Shown here: in pieces, positions 11,712 through 23,571 of the stretch
How the letters are laid out: each line of letters starts with the position of its first letter
Position numbering within the stretch: the stretch's first letter is position 1
DNA from: Turritopsis dohrnii
Taxonomy: Eukaryota > Cnidaria > Hydrozoa > Anthoathecata > Oceaniidae
Length of the DNA stretch: 64,000 nt
Direction of reading: 5' to 3'
Assembly: GCA_027922465.2 (NCBI GenBank)
Contig: BQMF02000066.1
Coordinates: forward strand, 1,148,408-1,212,407
Translations under genes and position numbers: made by a program
Notes under the pieces: generated by a model
What the model saw: the letters and a program-made list of their open reading frames with translations, nothing else
The model's database searches: none
Told to the model about the DNA's origin: nothing

Positions 11712-13598
11712 GCTTTTTTAAGGAATTGGTAACTTCTTGTGATTTTAATGCAATCCTGCATTAATTCGCCATCCGATTTTATTCAATTCACTTCAAAGAC
11801 AGTCGTATTTGTTTCATTTGTAATGATGTCCTTAGATAGCCAGGGGCGTAGCCAGCATCAGTCAGAATCGGCAAACGACTGACCCGTTAATTTTATTTAA
11901 AGTTATGGAAATTGCACGTAACGACATAGTTTAAATTATTGTTTCATTATTGCGTAGTACTTGAATAAATGACCTGTTTCATCTAACATCCATGTCGTTG
12001 CGCTCCATCCAAGTTCTTTTTTGTGTGTTCGTTCGACGCGTGCCTCCTCCTTCCGTGTTTTCATAGGCCAGGCCTTCGTGTCGGTGGCGCAGTTATTTTA
12101 TTGCGGTAGGCATAAATAATCAACTTCGCTAAGAATCTCCCTACTTCTCTGGGCAAGCCAAATAATACCATATCGATTTTGCTTTTGCAGATTCTCGATT
12201 TTTGCCGATTATCAGTAAAAATTTCAGGCGTAGAATTCCTATTTACCCGAGGCTTCTGCCGATTCGTTGCCATATAAGGAGATTCTGTCTTTGAGACCAT
12301 GTCGTGAGATCCCATTACATCATTGGATGTAGGCCTGGAGCATTGGAAAAAACCCAAAAATTCAAATTCCAGTGCATGATGTCATAGCATAGATGAAAAT
12401 CAATTGATAAGTGTTTGTATCTTTAATTTCTACATAAAAATTTTATTGAATTAAGTTTTGTTGCACAAATTGGACACAATTTTGAGACCAGACCTGTTTG
12501 GTTTTATCATTGAATGTCTTATTCCTACTATTACTACACTATTACAGTTATCGCTCATGAATTCCTATTTTGACCTTCCTGGAACAAAAACGTGTTTTTT
12601 CCATTTTTCAACTTTGCCGAAAGCGCTGACCTTCAGGCCTCTTGGCCTCTTGTTAATTCTTCCTCTCCTGATAAAGAAAAATTAAAAAAAACTCCAAAAG
12701 TGTAAACCAAGTTTAACAAAAAATCCTTGAAGCATAAAAAACAGTTTACTGAAAAAAAAGACATAAATAGATGAAGTGGAATCATAAATAACAACTTTGT
12801 ATGTTGACGAGAAAATGAGAAACAGATGTAATCACAATTAATTACGATACAAGTACTTCACTTATCATGAATGACATGGAATTTGTTGAAATTGTTCTTT
12901 CTACGATGATGCAGAACATGATCTCCCAAGAACGACTTGGTTCAAACACAATGTTTTGAATTCTTCATGCTCCGTTATGCAGTCGATATTAGTTGCGATT
13001 AACCCCGATTTTTTCTTAACGTCGCTGGCTTGATCGTCGTTTGTAGTTGCGACGTTAGAGCGACCATAAAAACGTTGTATTGACAACATGTTTTAACTGG
13101 GTAGACCGATAAATTTCTAAAGGAGCAAATTTTGTAAGATTTGTGGATGATCGTGATAACTGAAGCCATTTTATTTTAGCATATAACATGCTTTGTGGTT
13201 AATGGCAATTAGCAGAAAAACGTATCCAAAGTTGTCATTAATATGTGCTGAATGTGTATTATATCTCGAGTTTTTTCCGATGATAGTTCGTGTCGAAATC
13301 ACACTGATCAAGTAAGTAAATTTTCTTCACCATCTAACAAGCGACATTATTTAATCTGTCAAATAATGGATTTCAAAGATATGAGGGACACCCGATAACA
13401 CCCGATAAAACCGATCAATTTGAAGCATGAGGTCAGTTATTTTATTGCTGGTGATTTGCGCAGGCTGAAGTTTTTTGCATGGAAAACCGAATGACAAGAC
13501 CAGGTGATATCACAATGATATGAAGGGAGAAATGATGAAAGAAGAGGTTACTGACATATAAATAAGTAAATACCTCAAACAAGATTAATGATGTGTTG
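11712..13598. other. Intergenic, no gene recognised
   Basis: About 1.9 kb with short unsupported ORFs (12061-12357 minus, 12458-12685 plus, 12901-13089 minus). No domain, splice-consistent exon pair, RNA gene or clear repeat terminus was found. Confidence 0.35.
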
Positions 13599-13601
13599 TT
13601 A

Positions 13602-13866
13602 GGGACTGATTACATGATCCCGGTTAGCCGTGATGAAATTTCGACTATCAAGAGCCGGGATCTCGGTTAGGTGGGAAGAAATTTTCCAATGTAATCGTAT
13701 CGTCTCGATCAACCGGGAAAAGTTTGAGATTTGGGCATGCGTAAGGTGTTAAAAATATTGTTTCCTTTTTTAAAGGCAGGGTTAGTTTTGTCCCATCCCG
13801 CCCAAACGGGAAGGCAAGGCGGGGTGAAATTTCGTCCCGGCTAACCGGGATCATGTAATTATCCCC
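13602..13866. mobile_element. MITE, Harbinger-like (TTA target duplication)
   Basis: Near-perfect inverted ends (GGGACTGATTACATGATCCC and its complement from the right, with one or two mismatches) are flanked by TTA at 13599-13601 and 13867-13869. The interior contains 'cccggttagccg' blocks in both orientations. Confidence 0.8.
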
Positions 13867-13869
13867 TTA

Positions 13870-14927
13870 GAAAGGTTAATGAAGTATGGAGAGCAATTAC
13901 TGTTTTGAAATCAGTAAATCCCGTTTGTACTCCAACTCGGTTCGAAGCTTTTGTTATTGTTTTGCATAGACAAGAGTACTAAAATTTACATTATTGAAGC
14001 CTTTTTCCTGTTTTCTTGTTTCTTCATAAACAGTAGATGACTTGAAAATAACATTTGCAGAATATTCAGTAATTAAGACAAACTGACTCACAATTTTGAT
14101 TTTAAAATTGTTGTGAACAATAGAATAATTTTATCTATGGTAAAGTGGCAATTGAATTAAATTCTTTTGTTTATATCCAACAGGACATTTGGATTCATAT
14201 CACTATTAGTGAACTATTTGCTTATGTTGGGAGTAGGTTCTTTAATTTTTTGAAACTTTTGTTTCACTTCTCGCATGCTACTTTTAATAAAAGAACTTCA
14301 ATAAAACATTATCAACAAAAGAATATCTATGAAGAAGAAGAGATGTTGCTGGATGAGAGATGGTTGAATCTTGGTAATATTGAGACAATATTCTTATCCA
14401 TAAATTCATAACATATTCATCACAACAGTCAATTTTCCAGTTGAATAATAAAGATTTTTAAGTCATTTGTATGAGCCAACATATATTTCTATTTTGTGGA
14501 ATCAATATTACCTTGGTAGTCAAGAAAGATGAAGGGTACAGTCGGTCTGTAACTGAATTGGATTTTTTCCTTCCGCTTAGTAATTTCCATAGTAATTGCT
14601 ATAAATATTCTTTAAGTCACTGTTTGTGTCTTTAATGAGCAACATAATATCATAATTGACAAATTAAGAGCACAAAAACAGGAAAACCTATCTAGTTCCT
14701 TGTTGTGGGCCTGATGTTAATCAAAAATATCTTTGAACCAACCAAATGGTTAAATTGAAACATAGAGAGACAAAAAAGCAAAATTAACCTCAAGCATGCT
14801 TTACACAATGGTAAATCGTTGATCATCAGCATATCATTTACCAGTCCTTTCTACTACAGACGTATTTTTAAAAGCCATATTGATGATGGAAAGTGTTACG
14901 AATTAATTACATTATGTTTTTCTTTAG
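13870..14927. other. Upstream of acetyltransferase-like ORF
   Basis: AT-rich. It could contain 5' exons or the promoter of the downstream gene, but none can be assigned. A pyrimidine tract and AG at 14921-14927 form a plausible splice acceptor just ahead of the ORF. Confidence 0.35.
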
Positions 14928-14947
14928 ATTAAGGATATCATTAAAAA

Positions 14948-15616
14948 ATGCTACGATTTTCTGTTTTGCAAAAGGCACATTCAATGGCTGTGCAGCTGAT
15001 GGTAAAAGAACACCTTTTGCCATTGCACAAAAGAATATGGAAATCTTCTGCTTCAACTGGTTCTCCACTGTTAAAACGATTTCCAGAATTGTCCAATCTG
15101 TCTGATATTATTGATTTTTATATTGATGGCAAGGTTTCTTTGGTGTGTTTGAACGCATCAGATGCGGTTGTTGGTGTAGCACTTAATCAAGTACTTAACA
15201 CGCAAAAAGAATACTTAGAAGAATTTATTGAGCCACATAGGCCTATTGATGGAGAGCCTGAGTATCAAGCAAAGCGAGCAGCATCTATACGAGACCATTC
15301 TTACCATTGCGATTTATTTAAGGAATTCCAGGCGAAGCGATTGTTTTATGCCGATCATGCTATAATCCTGCCTGAATATAGAGGAAATTTATCAGTTTTA
15401 AGTGGAGATTCTCTTTTACCTTTATTATATGCAGAAGTAGAAAAACGTTTCTGTCGAAGAGGTGATTTATTATTTGGGGATATGTATCCGAAGAATAAGG
15501 AAAGTCTGGAAAAGTTCAAAAACGGTTTTCTTGCGCCATTTGGTGGGAAAATATTTAAAATCACTGTTCATTTTGATGATTTAGCTGAAATCAGACTTTG
15601 TAAGATGATTTCATGA
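14948..15616 (+). CDS. GNAT-family N-acetyltransferase-like protein (arylalkylamine NAT type)
   Basis: This single open frame gives 222 residues. The order of blocks resembles GNAT enzymes of the arylalkylamine/dopamine N-acetyltransferase group, which transfer an acetyl group from acetyl-CoA to amines. An N-terminal helix with VKEHLLP comes first. A beta strand pair with SLVCLNASDAVVGVALNQVL follows at about 65-85, then a strand and turn at about 130-145 where the acetyl-CoA loop should lie. The usual Q/R-x-x-G-x-G/A loop is not clean here (YRGNLSVLSG), so catalytic competence is uncertain. The chosen ATG sits 20 bases after a likely splice acceptor (AG at 14926-14927). A stop in the same frame just before it means an upstream exon would have to join in another phase. 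No intron is seen. It could be a terminal exon or a retrocopy. Confidence 0.5.
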   Translation: MLRFSVLQKAHSMAVQLMVKEHLLPLHKRIWKSSASTGSPLLKRFPELSNLSDIIDFYIDGKVSLVCLNASDAVVGVALNQVLNTQKEYLEEFIEPHRPIDGEPEYQAKRAASIRDHSYHCDLFKEFQAKRLFYADHAIILPEYRGNLSVLSGDSLLPLLYAEVEKRFCRRGDLLFGDMYPKNKESLEKFKNGFLAPFGGKIFKITVHFDDLAEIRLCKMIS

Positions 15617-15745
15617 AATATATGATGTTGCTGCTCTCCAAATAATTAGATTATTTCTTCTCTTCAACAATAGTCATCCCCATGAGCAATTATTCTACCT
15701 TAATATTTTCATCCACATTCCGTTATAATTTGAAACCAAGAACAT

Positions 15746-16710
15746 AGATCTGTCTTAAGGGAAAGTTCCTAACCCCATTCTCAGTATACCACATGAACAT
15801 TTGTGTGACAGTGTAAAGACAAAACGTGAAATATCTGAAAGCACGAGGTTTAAGAAGTAACATTAGAAACAAAGATAAGGATGAAACACATCGAAATCTT
15901 TAAGTTTGTCCTGGAACGAAAGTCAAGAAAGATCAGATTTTAGCTTTTAACTTTAAAAGTCTTTTCCTTTTCACAGAAGTATTTTTTGAATGATTTTTCA
16001 ATTTGATTGTTTAGCAGCGTCGCCTTCCTTGCGGGAATTGCAATATTACTGTGCAGCAACTCTACGAAGAGCTTGGAATTAATGACAATTATGAGGATCT
16101 TTTGGTTTTTCGATCGCTCTTTTGGTCAGGTTTGGTCTTCATTTGTTATGCACGAGAAAACAAAATGTTTTTATAGTCTCAAGTGGTCACAATATGTCCG
16201 ATAAAAACTGTTTTGAAAGTCAGTGGCTCAGCCATTAAGCCTAGTTCAGACCTGACGATTATGACGATTAAAATAAAAATGAATCGTCGTAATCGCCAAT
16301 CAGCAGGTGTGAACACTCTCAAGTATTTCTAAACTTATTTTGTCGTCATGAACGCCAGGCGTTTACAACGATTACGATGATTACAAAGGTGTTCACAATA
16401 AACGATTATGACGGTTAACGACGATTACACTAAATTTAAATCGTCAGGTCTATTCTATTCAACTCTCTTCCATAAATTTTGACTACCCTTCTTTGACTTT
16501 CCTATTCTGAAAGTAGCATACGTTCCAGGTCTTCTATTATAAAACATATGAACAGGACAGTAGAAACATGTTTCCATGATTTTCTCTACGTTCTGTTAGA
16601 AAATTTCGATTGTATGAACTACTTAAAGGAATATGGAACCATAAAAATTCCAAATTTAGTAATTAAGTGGGTAAGTAAGTATTTGTTTACCGCATAAAAA
16701 ATTACCAGTA
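15746..16710 (+). repeat. Dispersed repeat copy B, interrupted by a MITE
   Basis: Direct-orientation counterpart of 5581-6110. Similarity is strong at 15746-15960 and again at 16545-16710. The extra middle part includes the inverted-repeat element at about 16243-16456, which the other copy lacks. This suggests that the MITE arrived after the copies separated. Confidence 0.65.
16243..16456. mobile_element. Small palindromic MITE-like element
   Basis: CAGACCTGACGATT near the left end is matched in inverse by AATCGTCAGGTCT near 16438-16452. 'gacgattatgacgatt' blocks occur in both orientations between them. The outermost bases and target duplication are not clear. Confidence 0.55.
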
Positions 16711-16712
16711 CA

Positions 16713-17774
16713 ATTTTATTGAATTTTTATAATATTGTCGAAGGAGACTATCCTAATAGCAAAGCTACACAAAGAATATAGCCTATTGATTATGATTTTA
16801 CAATGGTATAATGATATCGGTAAAAAAAGAGAGAGCGAAAAAAACTTTGACAGAGTTTTTTGACCTTGGTGTTTAGTGTGAACGAGTGGAGCTAAATATT
16901 TCTGACACACATCTCTGGTACCATATAGAGTGATCAAACATTTGACAATTGAAGGAGTCCAGTAAGTTAGAGGGAAGATTTGAATTGAAATATTGATGAG
17001 TGAATAGAATGTCAAAGACTTTAAGGATTTCAAAATTACGAAAAAGTATTGATGAAGGACTGTATAGTGTACTAAAAGACATCAGCCGCAATGCAGTTGT
17101 CTGCAGAGTGAGAATTTTGTGGGAAACTGTAGAGTCGCACAGACCCCATAATTAACAACCGTAGCGCATGTAAGACTCAAAAAGTGAGTAAATAGATTAC
17201 TTTCTTGTTAACACAGGCAGTTACATAAAAAGGTAAGGATTGGAAATTAGTCTTGAAATGATACATCAATTATTCAGGGAAACATGGAAGAGTTTGTTGA
17301 TAGAAAACAAAAAAAACTATTAACTATTAAACCAATTCTTGTTTAGCCAGTTTTTCTAATAAATGCCGCTTTCCAAGATGCAGCGTTAATTAGAGGGCGG
17401 CGTTTATTAGAGGGCGGCGTTTACTACAAATGTTCGGCTAAAAGTGCGGCGTTTAATAATCAGAGGGCGGTGAAATACGGTGTTCTGGACACCGACTTGC
17501 AACTATTAGTAGAACTACCGCCACAGATACGTATAGAATTGCTCTAACTTGCCCGAAAGCCAGTGTGCAGTCCATTAATGGCTCCTAATGGGTAAACACG
17601 GTGCCTTTAAAGCGTATTGGAGTGAAGCATCGAAATATGGCTTGGCTGGAACTCAAACACCGGTCGAAGCGGTAGCACTCGAAAGTACTAACCACTACAC
17701 CATCGCTGCACAACTTTACATATACAATAATTCATATTCGAAATTTCCATAAAGTTTTAGCAATTTCATTTATA
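16713..17774. other. Intergenic, nothing recognised
   Basis: Minus-strand ORFs at 16716-17091 have no domain. A short stretch at about 17385-17470 repeats 'gagggcggcgtttatt' two or three times. Confidence 0.35.
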
Positions 17775-18508
17775 CTAGCCGCCAAGGTGGCGTCGCTCGC
17801 CGCCCATGTTCACCTGCTCTGTATCACTGTATCAATAAACGTCAAATTTCCTTATAAACAGCTCGTACAACTTGTGTTCAACCAGAAGCAGATTTGAAGT
17901 CACAACCTCTGGTAAAACCAATCTTTTATCAGTGTAACAATACACTCAAAACGTAGAGAGAGAAAACTTCAACTTTTTATTAGCTTTTGTTTTAAAAAAG
18001 TTACGCGCTCTAACATGGGTGCTATCAAACGTAAGGGGGAAATGGTTTCTCTTCTTAAAAAGATCACACGGGAGGAGAGAAAAAAAGGCACGTGCTAAAT
18101 GAATAAAGTGAATTAAAAAAACGTTCGATCTGAAGCGCATAACAATTAAAAAAAGAAATTAAATTATAATTAAAAGAAAAGCAAAAAAATATTTTGTTTC
18201 ATGATACTCTTTTTTTTACCTATCGGTTTTTAAACATTTGGATTGCTCGAAAAAAATGTTTGCCCGTCTCAGACAGTCAGGCAAGGATACATTAGGATAC
18301 ACTGGCAAATATGCTCCCACGTTCTGCCACTGCTACTTTTTGTCCAAACTGTTTAATCAGTTAGTTTCTTTGTATCTAGTTGATGTATTGTTTTCAAAGC
18401 CAACGTAGTCAACGTAGTCCTTGGAATATAAAACTAACAATAATAATAAAAGCAAAACGTTATTCAATTTCCGCGCGCGTAAGCGTAGGAAATTGTTTGG
18501 TTTCCACA

Positions 18509-18813
18509 TCTATATATTAATAGCCGATTCTCCGTCTGTCTGTCTGTCTATTTGTTTGTTCGTTTGTTTGATTGTTTGTAAGTCACGCAAAATGGTAGAT
18601 TGAGTTGTGAGAGTGATTATTTAATTTTATTTTGTGCGATACAGGCGTTGGGGTGAAAAAAATTTGGGTCTCATTTTTTTGGGGAGGGGTCTGTGACGTC
18701 ATCAAAATCTTTGAACAATGATATCTCTGTAACGGTTGATCGTAGCGGAACGATCCCATACATTTTTTTGATCAGTTTCAGTTTGATCAGTTTTTTTTTT
18801 ATCAGGCGGCTAG
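18509..18813 (+). mobile_element. Short Helitron variant nested in second-family Helitron
   Basis: Has the shared 5' end TCTATATATTAATAGCCGA and ends in GGCGGCTAG. The interior differs from the longer copies after about 110 bases. The next Helitron starts at 18814 with no spacer. Confidence 0.7.
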
Positions 18814-19656
18814 TCTATACATTAATAGCCGATTCTCCGTCTGTCTGTCTGTTTGTTTGTTTGTTTGTTTGTTTGTAAGTCACGCAAAATGGTAGATTGA
18901 GTTGTGAGCGAAATTATTTCTTTTTTTGTGTGCGACGTGAGTTCGAAGCAAATACATTGCAACCCCAATCGAACGTGACTTTTTTTGGCTGATGAACTAA
19001 TAGGAATAACGTTTTGTTTTTATCATTATTGTTAGTTTTATATTCCACGTTGACTTGGCTTTGGAAACAGTACATCAACTAAATACAAAGAAACTAACTG
19101 ATTAAACATTTTGGACAAAAAGCAGCAGTGGCAGAACGTGGCAGCATATGTCTGAGACGGGTGAACTTTTTTTTTGATCAATCCAAATGTTTAAAAACCG
19201 ATAGGTAAAAAAAGAGTATCATATCAAAACAAAATGTTTTTTTTTTTTTTTGCTTTTCTTTTAATAATTTAATTTCTTTTTTTTAATTGTTATGCGCTTC
19301 AGGTCGAACGTTTTTTTAATTCACTTTATTCATTTAGCACGTGCCTTTTTTTCTCTCCTCCCGTGTGATCTTTTTAAGAAGAGAAACCATTACCCCCTTA
19401 CGTTTGATAGCACCCATGTTAGAGTGCGTAACTTTTTTAAAACAAAGCTAATAAAAAGTTGAAGTTTTCTCTCTCTACGTTTTGAGTGCATTGTTACACT
19501 GATAAAAGATTGGTTTTACCAGAGGTTGTGACTTCGAATCTGCTTCTGGTTGAACACAAGTTATACGAGCCGTTTATAAGGAAATTTGACGTTTATTGAT
19601 ACAGTGATACAGAGCAGGTGGACATGGGCGGCGAGTGACGCCGCCTTGGCGGCTAG
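18814..19656 (+). mobile_element. Non-autonomous Helitron, tandem with the preceding one
   Basis: The 5' end reads TCTATACATTAATAGCCGA. The 3' hairpin GCCGCC-TT-GGCGGC and CTAG end at 19656. It closely matches the copies at 8846-11653. Confidence 0.85.
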
Positions 19657-19809
19657 TTTTATCTATTTATCTATCTGTCTCTGTAACAGTTTTTTGCTTT
19701 TTTCGGAAAGTCCGTTCGGATTTTGGATTGTTTGTTTATTCAGAATAGTTAATGACTGACGTATACTAGGAACTTAGGACAGGTTTGAATAAAATTGGGC
19801 AATTTAGAC

Positions 19810-20165
19810 AAGGTGCTGATTTCAAATTTGACAGTCATTTTGTCAGAGTTGACTAATATTGGACAATTTGGGCCAAATTTGCACCAAATTTCGAAAGTTC
19901 TTCAAATTTCATGAAATTTTGCATGTACTACAATTGAAAGGTGCTGATTTCAAATTTGACAGTCATTTTGTCAGAATTGACTAAAATTGGACAATTTGGG
20001 CCAAATTTGGACCAAATTTCGAAAGTTCTTCAAATTTCATGAAATTTTGCATGGATTACAATTGAAAGGTGCTGATTTCGAATTTGACAGTCATTTTGTC
20101 AGATTTGATTAAAATTGGACGATTCGGGCCAAATTTGGACCAAATTTCGAAAAATCTTCAATTTT
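19810..20165 (+). repeat. 128-bp tandem minisatellite, about 2.8 copies
   Basis: The unit starts 'aaggtgctgatttc' at about 19810, 19938 and 20066 and includes 'gacagtcattttgtcag' and 'gggccaaatttgg'. The copies differ by a few substitutions. It lies within the second-family Helitron. Confidence 0.85.
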
Positions 20166-20518
20166 CATGAATAAACATTATGCGTAAGATATTGGTGAAC
20201 CGTTTTTCTGGCCCCGAAACATCATAGTGAATTGCAAAGCTATCAAGATTAAGTTAAATAAATTAAAGAAGGGAGTAATTTGATGAATTCCAGACTGTGA
20301 CTGCGGAAATTGTTCAAGCCTAATGGCTTCTAGTTCCTATTAGTTCATCAGCCAAAAAAAGTCACGTTCGATTGGGGTTGCAATGTATTTGCTTCGAACT
20401 CACATCGCCCACAAAAAAAGAAATAATTTCGCTCACAACTCAATCTACCATTTTGCATGACTTACAAACAAACAAACAAACAGACAGACAGACGGAGAAT
20501 CGGCTATTAATATATAGA

Positions 20519-21810
20519 TTTATGTGTTTATGATTGGCATAATGGCTGATTCTTTGCTTGTTTGTCTTATAATTATTCTGTCAATGCGCATGCAGCATCT
20601 TCCATGAACATGAGCTAATCAAGTTTTACAGCTTTAATTATCATCCCAAATTTATGGCATTTTTTTAGGACAGGTATTCCAAACTAAATCATTGTGTCTT
20701 CATGAAGTAGTGGGAACAAAATCTAAATAATTTTGAACAATGGGAATTTAGTATCTGCTCCATATTGATAAGTCTGCATCAGCATGTACTCAATCCTTTA
20801 CTGAGTGAAGAACTTTGTGCTTTCTGCAATACATTTTTTCACTAATGTTAGTTTTCTTTTTATGACAGCTGGTGCACTAACAATGCCATATAAACACAAG
20901 GTAGCATGACATTATATGATGTATAGCAGTCAATATAATGTGAAATAAAAAACCATGATATTCCTTTATTCAGTTCCCATCAGTCCATTGTCATAACCCT
21001 CTTTGAATTGAGAGGAGCACTTTCTGAAACTTTCAGGCATTTACTGATTAGATGTATTCAGCATTAATCTTGATATTACATGCATTCCTGATGTTGAATG
21101 TTTCTTCACAGCTTTATTCGTTATCAAATCTTCATGTTCTTCTTCCTCATGCATATTTCTTAAGAACACTAATATTTCACCTCTAAGAAATTAAAACATT
21201 TAGATAATAAGATTAAGTATGAACAGGCGAGTTTACAGAAGCAGAAATGAAATTCGTTGTCAAAGCATTCCATGCATGTGTGTACATATTTTTAAGGACT
21301 AAGTGAATTTAAAAACATGTTATAAAATACTTCTAAGAAATTTCAAAAAGTATCCAAATATGGATCAAACAATATCTAAAATGAAGTTTCATTACATATT
21401 GCGTTTAGTAGAGAGTTTAAAGTCTGTCATTAACTATTCTAAAAGAACAAACCGACAGCGATAGGCAAATAACTCCAAATACGAAAACATAAAAAATCTG
21501 TTAGAACAGTCAAATAAAATGCTTAGAGTATCTTCATCTGACAAATCGTTGCCATTGCATTAATTGTTAACATTAACTGTAAACACTGGGGAACTGTTAA
21601 CATAATTATTAAAGTATTGGAATAAATGAAGCAAAGCCTGAACCTTATCCTCACTGACCCAGACACATTTGACAAGGTTTACACCGCGAAAGTACAATGG
21701 TGAAAGACAAATTGTCAGACGAACATATTAGTGAACCTAACAACTTCCTTCGCGTGGAAATTGAAAAATATAGTACCATCTGTAAATTGACTTCAACTTA
21801 GGCTTCAAAA
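20519..21810. other. Intergenic, nothing recognised
   Basis: No gene. A short segment at about 21640-21700 (cctcactgacccagac...) resembles part of the repeats near 26590 and 54570. The stretch runs into an A-tract at about 21810-21832. Confidence 0.35.
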
Positions 21811-22158
21811 AAAAAAAAAAAAAAAAAAAAATGAACAAGCATACTTGAAAGTCTTGAAAGCAGCAGTGGCATTAAGCAAGTTGAATAGAAACTCTGTGTT
21901 GCCAGTCACTCTGATTCATAATGACAATCTAAATCATAATCTTTTTACCTCGTTGAACTCAACAGCCATTTCATACACTGCAGAGGCTTCCTCGGCAACG
22001 GACGCGTTTTTGACGTCGCTTCATATTTCTGGTGTTTTTTTACTACAAATACGGATAAAACTACTTAAATTTGCGACAATTTACCTCAATTCTCGATTAC
22101 GACTGGGGCAGGAGCTAATTGGACCCTTTTCGTGGTTGACTTTTGATGGTAAACAAAG

Positions 22159-23571
22159 ATGTTTAAAAGAAGAACGTCATTTATATTAACAAGCCTATTA
22201 ATTTTGGTGGTTGGTGTCGCAGCAGATGGTTATTTACAACCGAATCTAACCTTGCTGAAAGAAATGCCGGCTGTTAAGAAAGAGAGATGGTCCGCGCCAA
22301 TTTCTTATTACCGCAATCATGACTGTACGTTTCGTCTTCCAATATCTGGCGATATCGAATCGAATCCCGGACCAGCACCGAACTGCCCACAATGCGTCAA
22401 AACAATAAAAAGCAACCAAAAAACACACGTATGTGAAATTTGCTTTCAGTCATCACATTCTAAATGTGTAACCAAAATCAAACATCAAATTGCAAGACAG
22501 TCTTGGACTTGCCATAATTGTATAGGGTATGCACTTCCTTTCCATAACTTGAGAAGTTTGGTAGACCTAAACACCACTGATACCCCTCTAACAGAACAGT
22601 TACAGATTAATCGCCAATATGATCATCAAATCAATCAATCAATCAATCTCAACCACTGGTATGTAGCTCATCTCAATACTCGATCTATTTGCTCAACTTT
22701 TGATGAATTTCAAATATTCATGAACATTCACAATTTTGACATTATTTCCTTATCCGAAACCTGGCTAAGAAATGATGAGAATCTCATAAAATACGTTCAA
22801 ATACCAGATTATCAACTCACCTACAAAAATCGAGTTGAAAGGCGAGGTGGTGGCGTTGGAATTTTTGTCAAAAATCATATCAAATTCAAAGTTCGCAACG
22901 ATCTCAATAACATTGCTTCCGACTTAGAACACCTATGGATAGAAGTTGCTGGAAAAAACAAGAACAGTTCCTTTCTCCTTGGTACGTTTTACCAACCAAG
23001 TTCAGTTGAGGAGGATAAAAGAATCTGGCGAGAAAAATTTGATCGTACCATTGCACAAGTTCATACAAAATGGCTAGGGCCTCTGATTATCACCGGTGAC
23101 TTCAACATCAACCTGCTACAACCTCAGGAACAGCAATTACAATCGACCACAACATATCTTGATATCCTACAGAATTACAACCTTACTCAACACATCTCTG
23201 AACCGACAAGAGAGGGAAAATCACTTATTGATCATGTCATGACAAACTTTCCATCAAAAGTATCTCGGCATGGTGTCCTCCCTGCTGACACAATAAGCGA
23301 CCATGATGCACCGTTTATTACAGCCAACATACGGAAAGAGCGCTACGAAAAAAGGTACAAATATATACGCAAGGAAAAGAACTTCAATTTGCATGACTAT
23401 ATTACTGATTTCAGTCGTCTGCCTCTGAACCTTACCTATGCATTTGATAATCCCGACGATCAAATATCAGTCCTAAATGATCTCATCACCACATGTATTG
23501 ATGAACATGCTCCACTTAAGCGCACAAAGATTACTCGTCCTCCTGCTCCCTGGATGAAAACCCAGAAATAA
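22159..23571 (+). CDS. LINE ORF, first segment: 2A motif, PHD finger, endonuclease
   Basis: This 470-residue segment opens with a hydrophobic leader (TSLLILVVGVAA, residues 11-22) resembling a signal peptide. DIESNPGP at residues 65-72 matches the 2A ribosome-skipping consensus D-x-E-x-N-P-G-P, which would release the leader from the downstream enzyme. A Cys/His finger follows (CPQC...CEIC...HSKC...CHNC, residues 76-121), of the PHD type found in CR1 proteins. The endonuclease shows LNTRS, SLSETWL, GDFNIN and SDHDAPF, the catalytic N, E, D and D-H blocks. The frame stops at 23569, and homologous coding continues in the next frame. Confidence 0.85.
   Translation: MFKRRTSFILTSLLILVVGVAADGYLQPNLTLLKEMPAVKKERWSAPISYYRNHDCTFRLPISGDIESNPGPAPNCPQCVKTIKSNQKTHVCEICFQSSHSKCVTKIKHQIARQSWTCHNCIGYALPFHNLRSLVDLNTTDTPLTEQLQINRQYDHQINQSINLNHWYVAHLNTRSICSTFDEFQIFMNIHNFDIISLSETWLRNDENLIKYVQIPDYQLTYKNRVERRGGGVGIFVKNHIKFKVRNDLNNIASDLEHLWIEVAGKNKNSSFLLGTFYQPSSVEEDKRIWREKFDRTIAQVHTKWLGPLIITGDFNINLLQPQEQQLQSTTTYLDILQNYNLTQHISEPTREGKSLIDHVMTNFPSKVSRHGVLPADTISDHDAPFITANIRKERYEKRYKYIRKEKNFNLHDYITDFSRLPLNLTYAFDNPDDQISVLNDLITTCIDEHAPLKRTKITRPPAPWMKTQK

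Larger units (their letters stand above)
18464..20333 (+). mobile_element. Second-family Helitron carrying a minisatellite
   Basis: Starts with TC (TCAATTTCCGCGCGCG) inside the minus-strand Helitron. It ends with hairpin AAGCC-TAAT-GGCTT followed by CTAG at 20330-20333. The exact first base is ambiguous by one T. It holds two further Helitrons near its 5' end and a 128-bp tandem repeat. Confidence 0.65.
17775..20518 (-). mobile_element. Minus-strand Helitron interrupted by a second Helitron
   Basis: Read on the minus strand, the 3' hairpin and CTAG lie at 17775-17800 and the 5' TCTATATATTAATAGCCGA end at 20500-20518. The two halves, 17775-18463 and 20334-20518, are continuous with the plus-strand copies of the family when the intervening 1.9 kb is removed. 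The break lies in the conserved 'aacgttattcctatta' segment. Confidence 0.75.
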
